Source of the DNA: a bacterium | Lineage (GTDB): Bacteria; Myxococcota_A; Bradymonadia; UBA7976; UBA1532 | DNA: 11,702 nt | Direction of reading: 5' to 3' | Assembly (NCBI GenBank): GCA_030424955.1 | Contig: JAUHVS010000120.1 | Span: 1-11,702 of the forward strand | Notes under the pieces: model-generated | Databases searched by the model: none | What the model was told of the DNA's origin: nothing | Seen by the model: the letters and a program-made list of their open reading frames with translations, nothing else | Shown here: one piece after another, positions 1 through 7,762 of the stretch | How positions within the stretch are numbered: position 1 is the stretch's first letter | Layout of the letters: the number at the start of each line of letters is the position of its first letter | Made by a program: the position numbers and the translations under genes

Positions 1-1495
<1,495 letters not shown>

Positions 1496-1499
<4 letters not shown>

Positions 1500-2683
1500 G
1501 CTGGGCCGACTGGCAGATCCCGGGCTTCCGGTTCGCCGGCGTCCGGGCGGGCATCAAGAAGAGCGGGGCCAAGGATCTCGCCCTGCTGGTGGCGGACGGC
1601 CCCGTGACCTGCGCCGGCGTGTTCACCACCAACCAGGTGGTGGCCGCGCCCGTCGTGCAGAGCCGGGCCAAGCTCAAGCACCGCTTCGTCGCCGAGGCCC
1701 TGGTGGTCAACAGCGGCAACGCCAACGCGTGCACGGGCCCCCAGGGCGCGGCGGACGCGGCGCAGATGGCGGCCCTGGTGGCCAACGCCCTCAACCTCGA
1801 CGACGCGGACGTGCAGGTGGCCAGCACCGGGGTCATCGGCGCGCCGCTGCCCATGGCGGCGGTGGCGGCGGGCATCGAGGCGGCCATCGCCGCGCTGCGC
1901 CCCGATGGCCTGAGCGACTTCGCCGAGGCCATCATGACCACCGACAAGCGCCCCAAGATCTTCGGCGCCCGCGCCGAGATCGGCGGCCGCACCATCACCG
2001 TGGCCGGCGCGAGCAAGGGCGCGGGCATGATCCACCCCAACATGGCGACCATGCTGGGCTTTGTGGTCACCGACGCCGGGGTGGACGGGGCGATCCTCGA
2101 CCCCATCTGGCGGGGCGTGTGCCAGCGCACCTTCAACGCCATCACCATCGACGGCGACACCAGCACCAACGACACCGCCCTGTGCTTCGCGAGCGGCGCG
2201 GCGGGCCCCATCGAGCCCGACGATCTGCCGGAGCTGACCGATCTGCTGGAGTCCGTGGCCGTCGAGCTGGCCCGCGCCATCGTGCGTGACGGCGAGGGCG
2301 CCACCAAGGTGGTCGCGGTGACCGTCAGCGGCGCGGCCGACTTCGAGGCCGCCCAGACCGTCGCCAACACCATCGCCCTGAGCCCGCTGGTGAAGACCGC
2401 CATCCACGGGGAGGACCCCAACTGGGGGCGCATCATCGCCGCCGCCGGCCGCAGCGGCGTGCCCTTCGACCCCCAGGCCCTGCGCCTGTGGATCGGCGAC
2501 ACCCTGCTGTACACCGGGGGCCGCTGGCTCGGCACCGAGGCCGAGGCCGCGGCCAGCGAGACCATGGCGATGCCCGAGTTCACCCTGCGCCTCGACCTCG
2601 CCACGGGCGATCAGCGGCACACGGTGTACACCTGCGACCTCAGCGCCGCCTACGTGCGGATCAACGCCGACTATCGGAGCTGA
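1496..2683 (+). CDS. argJ: ArgJ: bifunctional glutamate N-acetyltransferase / amino-acid acetyltransferase
   Basis: ArgJ transfers acetyl from N-acetylornithine to glutamate, recycling acetyl groups in arginine synthesis; bifunctional members also use acetyl-CoA. It is cytosolic. The product is 395 residues, close to the usual 390-410. The family's self-cleavage site is plain: HPNMATMLGF places the nucleophilic Thr at residue 185, so the alpha and beta chains would separate between Ala184 and Thr185. Other family blocks are VNSGNANACTG, STGVIG, MTTDKRPK, DGDTSTNDT, VRDGEGATK, HGEDPNWGRI and the C-terminal CDLSAAYVRINADYRS. The start is the ATG at 1496, which overlaps the secA stop as ATGA and implies translational coupling. 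Longer extensions of this frame upstream lie inside secA and are not real. Sequence alone does not tell whether the enzyme is monofunctional or bifunctional. Confidence 0.97.
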
Positions 2684-2687
2684 GGGC

Positions 2688-2716
2688 CGGGCCCCGAGGG
2701 CCGATCGCGGGGCCCG
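2688..2716 (+). terminator. GC-rich stem-loop after secA-argJ (putative terminator without T tract)
   Basis: Four bases after the argJ stop, CGGGCCCCG (2688-2696) pairs perfectly with CGGGGCCCG (2708-2716) across an 11-base loop. No T run follows, so it is not a textbook intrinsic terminator. Position and strength suggest a transcript end or 3' RNA stabiliser. The rest of the gap to 2835 shows only a less GC-rich patch at about 2768-2788 that could belong to a promoter for the next gene; I could not identify convincing -35/-10 boxes. Confidence 0.45.
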
Positions 2717-2835
2717 CGCCCCCGCCGCCTGCACACCGCCGACGCCCTCGCCCGAGGGCTGACGCGCTCTTTCGAACCTGTCACAGTCTGGGCGACGGCC
2801 CGTGCGGCCCGCCCAGCCCCCGTCGGAGGACGCCC

Positions 2836-4800
2836 ATGGCCCGCCGCCCCATGACCCTCACCCAGAAGATCCTGTTCGACCACGCCGTGCGGCCCCCTGC
2901 CGAGGGGCTGCGGACCGGCGACATGGTGCGGGTGAAGGTGGACTGGACCATCGCCAGCGAGCTGGCATGGAACGGCATGGCCCAGACCTACGAGGCCCTG
3001 GGCAGCCCGCCGCTGCACGACAAGGAGCGGTTCTACCTGGCGGTGGATCACACGGTGGATCCCGTGACGCTGGCGTCCGATCCGAAGGCCCGCGCCCTCA
3101 CCGAGCTGTCGCGGCGCTTCGCCAAGGACAGCGGCATCAAGCACTTCTACGACGCCAACGAGACCATCCTGCACACCAAGTTCTACCGGGACCTGGTGCT
3201 GCCGGGGCAGGTGGTGCTGGGCGCCGACAGCCACACCAGCAGCCACGGCGGCATGGGCGCCTTCGCCATCGGGCTGGGCGGCGCCGACATCACCGTGGCC
3301 ATGGTGCTGGGCGAGAGCTGGATCGAGGTCCCCGAGGCCATCGCGGTGGAGTTCACCGGCGATCTGCAGTTCGGCGTCACGGGCAAGGAGATCATCCTCA
3401 AGACCCTGGGCGAGCTGGGCCGCAACACCGTCGCCATGGAGCGCTCGGTGGAGTACGTGGGCGAGGCCGTGCGGCACTTCACGCCCGACATGCGCTTCAC
3501 CATCGCCAACATGACCGCTGAGTTCGGCGGGCTGAACGGCATCTTCGAGGCCGACGGCCAGATCGCCGAGTGGCTCCAGCGCTTCCCCCGCACCGACGCC
3601 GCGCCGCGCTACTTCCGCGCCGACGCCGACGCCGAGTACGTGGGCCGCTACCCCATCGACCTCAGCACAATGGCGCCGCAGATCGCCAAGCCCTTCAGCC
3701 CCGACAACGTGCACGGCGTGGACACCCTCGCCGGCATGGCCCTGCAGGGCGCCTTCATCGGCGCGTGCACCACCACCGAAGAGGAGCTGGTGCTGGGGGC
3801 GCTGGTGCTCGAGCAGATGCTCGCCGCCGGCCACACCCCCGTCGAGACCCGCAACCGGCTGGTGGTGCCGGGCGACACCAACATCGTGCGGCGCCTGCAG
3901 GCCAGCGGCCTGACCGCCATCTACGAGCGGGCGGGCTTCCGCGTGGGCCCCCCGGGCTGCTCGATGTGCCTGGGCATCGCCAGCGAGAAGGCCGCCCCGG
4001 ACGAGAACTGGATCACCAGCCAGAACCGCAACTACCGCAACCGCATGGGCGCGGGCTCGCTGGCCTGGCTCGCGAGCGCGTCCACGGTGGCCGCCAGCGC
4101 CCTGGACCTGAAGGTGGCCGATCCGCGGCCGTGGCTGGCCCGGGTGGATCAGGACCGCTACCACGCGATCTTGGAGCGCCGCCCCGAGCGGCCCCTGCCC
4201 GAGATCACCCTCAGCGAGCCGGATCCGCAGACGGGCGACGCCGGCAGCGCCGCGAGCGCCGCCACCACGGCGGGCGCCGGCGCGACGCTGCAGGGCCAGG
4301 TGGCGCTGTTCGGTGATCACATCGACACCGACGCCATGATCCCCGGCGAGTTCTGCCACCTCACCGACCTGGGCGAGCTGGGCGATCACTGCTTCCACTA
4401 CGTCGCGCCGGGCTTCAAGGCCCGGGTGGCCGCCGGCCAGAGCGTGGTGGTGGCCGGCGAGGCGTGGGGCTCGGGCAGCAGCCGCGAGCACGCCGTGTGG
4501 GCCCTGAAGGGCGCGGGCGTGCAGGCGGTGATCGCCAAGAGCTACGCCTTCATCCACAAGCGCAACCTGGTCAACGAGGCCATCCCCCACCTGGTGCTGG
4601 CCGATCCCAGCTTCCACGCCGCCGTCGAGGACGGCGCGCCCATCACGCTGGATCTGGCGAGCGGCGCGGTCACCGTGGGCGGGCGCACCTGGCAGGCCCA
4701 GGCCCCGCGCGCCATCGCGGCCGCCCTGCAGGCCGCCGGCGGCATCGTGCCGGCGATCCGGGCCCACGGGCCCGAGGTCTTTGAGCGCCTGACCGCCTGA
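2836..4800 (+). CDS. Single-chain aconitase-family hydro-lyase (LeuC-like and LeuD-like domains fused)
   Basis: This belongs to the 4Fe-4S hydro-lyase superfamily (aconitase, homoaconitase, isopropylmalate isomerase), whose members isomerise a 2- or 3-hydroxy acid via a dehydrated intermediate. The product is 654 residues. The N-terminal catalytic part (about 1-460) has the active-site ADSHT block (Asp131, His133) and the cluster cysteines Cys311 and Cys375/Cys378 (GCSMC), followed by SQNRNYRNRMG with its conserved arginines. A low-complexity Gly/Ala/Ser/Thr linker (about 468-484) leads to the swivel domain: GDHIDTDAMIPGEF, then GSGSSREH (Ser548, Ser549, Arg550), then AKSYAFIHKRNLVNE. Two things are odd. 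The usual CTN at the first cluster Cys is CTT, and the substrate loop after IPGE reads FCHL rather than YLRT or YLVY. The start ATG has GGAGGA at 2825-2830. No leu, lys or citrate-cycle gene lies nearby, so the substrate is unresolved: isopropylmalate, homocitrate, citrate, methylcitrate or another acid. Family certain, specific function unknown. Confidence 0.93.
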   Translation: MARRPMTLTQKILFDHAVRPPAEGLRTGDMVRVKVDWTIASELAWNGMAQTYEALGSPPLHDKERFYLAVDHTVDPVTLASDPKARALTELSRRFAKDSGIKHFYDANETILHTKFYRDLVLPGQVVLGADSHTSSHGGMGAFAIGLGGADITVAMVLGESWIEVPEAIAVEFTGDLQFGVTGKEIILKTLGELGRNTVAMERSVEYVGEAVRHFTPDMRFTIANMTAEFGGLNGIFEADGQIAEWLQRFPRTDAAPRYFRADADAEYVGRYPIDLSTMAPQIAKPFSPDNVHGVDTLAGMALQGAFIGACTTTEEELVLGALVLEQMLAAGHTPVETRNRLVVPGDTNIVRRLQASGLTAIYERAGFRVGPPGCSMCLGIASEKAAPDENWITSQNRNYRNRMGAGSLAWLASASTVAASALDLKVADPRPWLARVDQDRYHAILERRPERPLPEITLSEPDPQTGDAGSAASAATTAGAGATLQGQVALFGDHIDTDAMIPGEFCHLTDLGELGDHCFHYVAPGFKARVAAGQSVVVAGEAWGSGSSREHAVWALKGAGVQAVIAKSYAFIHKRNLVNEAIPHLVLADPSFHAAVEDGAPITLDLASGAVTVGGRTWQAQAPRAIAAALQAAGGIVPAIRAHGPEVFERLTA

Positions 4801-4801
4801 C

Positions 4802-5422
4802 ATGCGCGCCGCCGCCCATGCCCTCCCGTGGTTGGCGCCCGCCGGTGTCCTCGCGCTGGCGTTGTGGGCGCCGGGCGGCGCCCTGGCCGACGTGGGCGAG
4901 GGCTCGCTGCGCCCCTACTTCGAGGCCCGGGTGGGCGACGCCGCCCGCCCCGACGCGGGCGCCGTGGACGGCGCACAGATCGGCGGCGGGCTGCTGATGG
5001 GCTACGGCCTGTCCTTCTCGCTGTCCCTCACCGCCCGCTATGGCTTCGACCGCACGGGCGCCCTGACCACCACCCGCGCCGACGGCAGCCAGCTCTCGTG
5101 GCGGCAGCAGCGCCACCTGGGCCTGCTCGGCCTGGCCTGGGCGCCCAGCGACGCCTGGACCCCCATCGTGCTGCTCGAGGGGGGCGTGGCCGCGCGGCGA
5201 CACCACGACGCCTACAGCGTGCGCCCGGGTGGCCGCAGCGGCGAGGCCGACGAGCTGATCGCGGACCAGTGGGCCGCCGTGCCGCTGGGCCGCGCCACCG
5301 TGCTGTTCGAGTATCGGCTGAGCGACTTCATCAGCGTCTCCCCCGGCGCCGTCGTCGAGCTCGCCGAGGATCGCCTGAGCTACGGCGGCCAGCTCTGGCT
5401 CGCCCTGTACCACTACCTGTAG
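4802..5422 (+). CDS. Secreted, probable outer-membrane beta-barrel protein of unknown function
   Basis: The product is 206 residues. Residues 1-29 form a clear Sec signal peptide (Arg2, hydrophobic core LAPAGVLALALW, cleavage after ALA at 29). The mature part is rich in short amphipathic stretches alternating hydrophobic and polar residues (IGGGLLMGYGLSFSLSLTARY, HLGLLGLAWAP, TVLFEYRLSDFISVSPGAVV). It ends in QLWLALYHYL, an aromatic/hydrophobic C-terminus of the kind seen on outer-membrane barrels. Seven or eight strands would fit a small OmpA/OmpW-size barrel. I recognise no specific family. It starts one base after the stop of the aconitase-like gene and has no obvious Shine-Dalgarno sequence, so translation is probably coupled and the two genes are co-transcribed. 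A functional link between them is not evident. The gene call is strong, the barrel assignment moderate, the function unknown. Confidence 0.8.
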   Translation: MRAAAHALPWLAPAGVLALALWAPGGALADVGEGSLRPYFEARVGDAARPDAGAVDGAQIGGGLLMGYGLSFSLSLTARYGFDRTGALTTTRADGSQLSWRQQRHLGLLGLAWAPSDAWTPIVLLEGGVAARRHHDAYSVRPGGRSGEADELIADQWAAVPLGRATVLFEYRLSDFISVSPGAVVELAEDRLSYGGQLWLALYHYL

Positions 5423-5433
5423 CGGGTCGCTGA

Positions 5434-5453
5434 GGCGCGCCCCGGGGCGTGCC
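5434..5453 (+). terminator. GC-rich stem-loop after the barrel-protein gene (putative terminator)
   Basis: Eleven bases after the stop at 5422, 5434-5441 pairs with 5446-5453 (seven Watson-Crick pairs and one G-T wobble) around a CCGG tetraloop. There is no T tract. It is similar in placement to the hairpins after argJ and after the VWA gene. Confidence 0.4.
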
Positions 5454-5513
5454 CTGCGGGGGGCGGCTGAGTGCAGCCCGACACACGCTCAGACCCATCC
5501 GCGCCGTGGGCCG

Positions 5514-5519
5514 TATAGT
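5514..5519 (+). promoter_or_regulatory. Probable -10 box (TATAGT) for the VWA gene
   Basis: TATAGT matches the bacterial housekeeping -10 consensus in five of six positions. It stands out in a region with almost no other A/T run, 54 bases before the ATG at 5574. No good -35 lies at 16-18 bases, the best nearby match being weak. The site is therefore a plausible but unproven promoter for the transcription unit after the hairpin at 5434. Confidence 0.45.
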
Positions 5520-5573
5520 GCCGGCAACGCGCACCGCGCCGGATCACCCCCTCGGCCCCGCTGGAGACTGCCC

Positions 5574-7556
5574 ATGACCCGCCCCGTCCTCCTCGCCTTC
5601 GCGCTGCTCAGTGGCTTCGCGCTCCTGTTCGCCGGCCCCGCTACGGGCCAGCAGACCGGCACCATCAAGGGCACCATCACCCACCAGGGCAAGCCCCTCA
5701 CCGGCGCCATCGCCCGCGCGATCCCGGGGGGCCGCCGGGCCACCACTGGCGCAGACGGCCGCTACCAGCTGACGGTCACCCCCGGCGCCTACACCATCGA
5801 GTGCCGCAAGCCCGGCTTCGCCCCCCGCCTGGTCAAGGGCGTGCAGGTGCCTGCCGGCGGCACGGTCACCGTGGACTGTGCGCTGACCGCACGCCATGAC
5901 ACCCAGGGCCCGCGCCCATCCCTCGACGCCCCGGCTGCGGCCGAGGAGAAGATCGCCGACGTCGCCACGTCCGCCGAGCCCAGCCCCCGGCGCCGCCCCC
6001 GCCCGTCCCGCAAGGTCAAGCGGTCCATGGGCGCGATGATGATGCCCCCGTCCCCGCCCCCGCCGCGGCCCAGCCCCATCGGGGGCTTCGCGCCGCCGGC
6101 CGACCGCGAGGGCTACGACGCCGTGGCCGAGAACGACTTCCAGTCGGCCCTCAAGAGCCCGCTGAGCACCTTCAGCATCGACGTCGACACCGCCAGCTAT
6201 GCCAACGTGCGCCGGCTCATCGACGCCGGGCGGCCCATCCCCAAGGGCGCGGTGCGCATCGAGGAGTTCATCAACTACTTCAGCTACGCCTACCCCGACG
6301 CCACCGGCGAGCACCCCTTCTCGGTCACCACCGAGATCGCGGCGGCCCCCTGGAACCCCAAGCGCCGGCTGGTGCACATCGGCCTGCAGGGCAAGAAGAT
6401 CGAGTCGGCCGCCCTGCCCCGCGCCAACCTGGTGTTCCTGCTCGACGTGTCGGGCAGCATGAACAGCCCGGCCAAGCTCCCCCTGCTCAAGAAGGCCTTC
6501 AAGCTGCTGGTGCAGCAGATGCGCCCGCAGGACAGCGTGGCCATCGTGGTGTACGCCGGCGCGGCCGGCGTCGTGCTGCCCCCCACCCCCGGTGACCAGC
6601 AGGCCACCATCCTCAACGCCCTCGAGAACCTGCGGGCCGGCGGCAGCACCGCCGGCGGCGCCGGCATCAAGCTGGCCTACCAGATCGCCGCCGACCACCT
6701 GGTCAAGGACGGCAACAACCGCGTCATCCTGGCCACCGACGGCGACTTCAATGTGGGCGCGTCGAGCGACAGCGAGCTGGTCACGATGATCGAGCAGCGC
6801 CGCAACCAGGGGATCTTCCTGACGATCCTGGGCTTCGGCTCGGGCAACTACCAGGACGCGAAGATGGAGAAGCTGGCCGACAAGGGCAACGGCAACGCCG
6901 CCTACATCGACAGCCTGCTCGAGGCCAAGAAGGTGCTGGTCACCGAGATGGGCGGCACGCTGCTGACCATCGCCAAGGACGTGAAGCTGCAGGTCGAGTT
7001 CAACCCCGCCAAGGTCAAGGCCTACCGCCTGATCGGCTACGAGAACCGCATGCTGAAGAGCGAAGACTTCAACGACGACAAGAAGGACGCCGGCGAGCTG
7101 GGCGCCGGCCACACGGTCACCGCGCTCTACGAGATCATCCCCGCCGGCAGCGACGAGGCCGTGCCGGGCGTGGACGCCCTGAAGTACCAGACCACCCAGA
7201 TCAGCGACGCCGCGAAGCGCAGCCCTGAGCTGATGACCCTGAAGCTGCGCTACAAGCCCCCGACGGGCGACAAGAGCACGCTGATGAGCCAGCCGGTCAT
7301 CGACCGCGACGTGGCGCCCGCGGCCACGAGCCCGGCCTTCCGCTTCTCGGCGGCGGTGGCGGCCTTCGGCATGCTCCTGCGCGACTCGGCCCACAAGGGC
7401 GCCAGCAGCTACGACCTCATCTTGGGCTTGGCCCGCGGCGCCAAGGGCCCCGACGCGGCCGGCTACCGCGCCGAGTTCATCCGCCTGGTCGAGAAGGCCC
7501 AGCTCAACGCCCAGGTGTCGGCCCCGCCGGGCGGCCCCAAGCAGATCGCCCGCTGA
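5574..7556 (+). CDS. Exported YfbK-type von Willebrand factor A domain protein with N-terminal carboxypeptidase-regulatory-like domain
   Basis: The product is 660 residues, predicted extracytoplasmic. Residues 1-25 are a signal peptide (cleavage near ATG/QQ) with no lipobox Cys. Residues about 28-105 resemble a carboxypeptidase regulatory-like Ig fold (GTIKGTITHQGKPLTGA, GADGRYQLTVTPGAYTIECR, KPGFAPRLVKGVQVPAGGTV). A basic then Pro-rich linker covers about 140-170 (PSPPPPRPSP). The YfbK N-terminal block follows (LSTFSIDVDTASYANVRRLI, RIEEFINYF). The VWA domain has a complete MIDAS: DVSGS (Asp291, Ser293, Ser295), Thr359 in GGSTAGG and Asp389 in ATDGDFN. The C-terminal YfbK-type region includes TVTALYEIIP and LKLRYKPP. 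VWA domains of this kind bind protein ligands through a divalent metal; the ligand is unknown. The start ATG has GGAG at 5563-5566. The gene stands alone between hairpins at 5434 and 7558. The family is secure, the biological role unresolved. Confidence 0.92.
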   Translation: MTRPVLLAFALLSGFALLFAGPATGQQTGTIKGTITHQGKPLTGAIARAIPGGRRATTGADGRYQLTVTPGAYTIECRKPGFAPRLVKGVQVPAGGTVTVDCALTARHDTQGPRPSLDAPAAAEEKIADVATSAEPSPRRRPRPSRKVKRSMGAMMMPPSPPPPRPSPIGGFAPPADREGYDAVAENDFQSALKSPLSTFSIDVDTASYANVRRLIDAGRPIPKGAVRIEEFINYFSYAYPDATGEHPFSVTTEIAAAPWNPKRRLVHIGLQGKKIESAALPRANLVFLLDVSGSMNSPAKLPLLKKAFKLLVQQMRPQDSVAIVVYAGAAGVVLPPTPGDQQATILNALENLRAGGSTAGGAGIKLAYQIAADHLVKDGNNRVILATDGDFNVGASSDSELVTMIEQRRNQGIFLTILGFGSGNYQDAKMEKLADKGNGNAAYIDSLLEAKKVLVTEMGGTLLTIAKDVKLQVEFNPAKVKAYRLIGYENRMLKSEDFNDDKKDAGELGAGHTVTALYEIIPAGSDEAVPGVDALKYQTTQISDAAKRSPELMTLKLRYKPPTGDKSTLMSQPVIDRDVAPAATSPAFRFSAAVAAFGMLLRDSAHKGASSYDLILGLARGAKGPDAAGYRAEFIRLVEKAQLNAQVSAPPGGPKQIAR

Positions 7557-7557
7557 C

Positions 7558-7580
7558 GGCGGGCGGTCGCGCCGCCCGCC
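7558..7580 (+). terminator. Strong GC stem-loop after the VWA gene (putative terminator)
   Basis: GGCGGGCGG (7558-7566) and CCGCCCGCC (7572-7580) are perfect complements with a five-base TCGCG loop, starting two bases after the stop codon's last base. No T tract follows. This is the strongest of the three post-stop hairpins in the window. A weaker hairpin (TCGGC/GCCGA, 7589-7603) lies just beyond. Confidence 0.55.
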
Positions 7581-7639
7581 CCCTGGCATCGGCAGGCAGC
7601 CGACAGCCAAGGCCGACCCACCCTGGGCCCATGCGCCGG

Positions 7640-7668
7640 TTGACGCCACCTCCGCGACAGTCTAAACG
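7640..7668 (+). promoter_or_regulatory. Candidate sigma70-type promoter for the GGDEF operon
   Basis: TTGACG (7640-7645) matches the -35 consensus in five of six positions. Downstream, in the only A/T-containing run of the region, are overlapping -10 candidates TCTAAA (7661-7666, spacing 15) and TAAACG (7663-7668, spacing 17). Transcription would start near 7675, about 90 bases before the preferred GTG start at 7763. The site lies between the post-VWA hairpin and the cyclase gene, where an operon promoter is expected. It would sit inside the coding region if translation began at the ATG at 7631, which argues against that start. Confidence 0.45.
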
Positions 7669-7752
7669 GGTCGGCTCGCCCAAACCCGGGCGGCGCAAGC
7701 GAGGGGCGACGGGCGCCCAGCTTCGCTGCGCCGTCTGCGTCGGGCCCCGCGC

Positions 7753-7757
7753 GAGGA
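7753..7757 (+). promoter_or_regulatory. Ribosome binding site deciding the GTG start at 7763
   Basis: GAGGA lies five bases before an in-frame GTG at 7763. The in-frame ATGs at 7631 and 7796 have no comparable purine-rich sequence at the right distance. This favours GTG 7763 as the start of the cyclase gene. Confidence 0.5.
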
Positions 7758-7762
7758 CGACC

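Noticed and set aside
2488..2835. Upstream extension of the aconitase-like frame
   Set aside because: It runs through argJ and the intergenic hairpin. GGAGGA at 2825-2830 sets the start at 2836, and homology to the family begins shortly after.
2671..4803. 710-codon minus-strand open frame opposite the aconitase-like gene
   Set aside because: It is a composition shadow rich in Gly/Ala/His/Val. The plus-strand frame carries every catalytic motif of a known family.
5544..7649. 701-codon minus-strand open frame opposite the VWA gene
   Set aside because: It has no recognisable motif, and the opposite strand encodes signal peptide, MIDAS and YfbK blocks.
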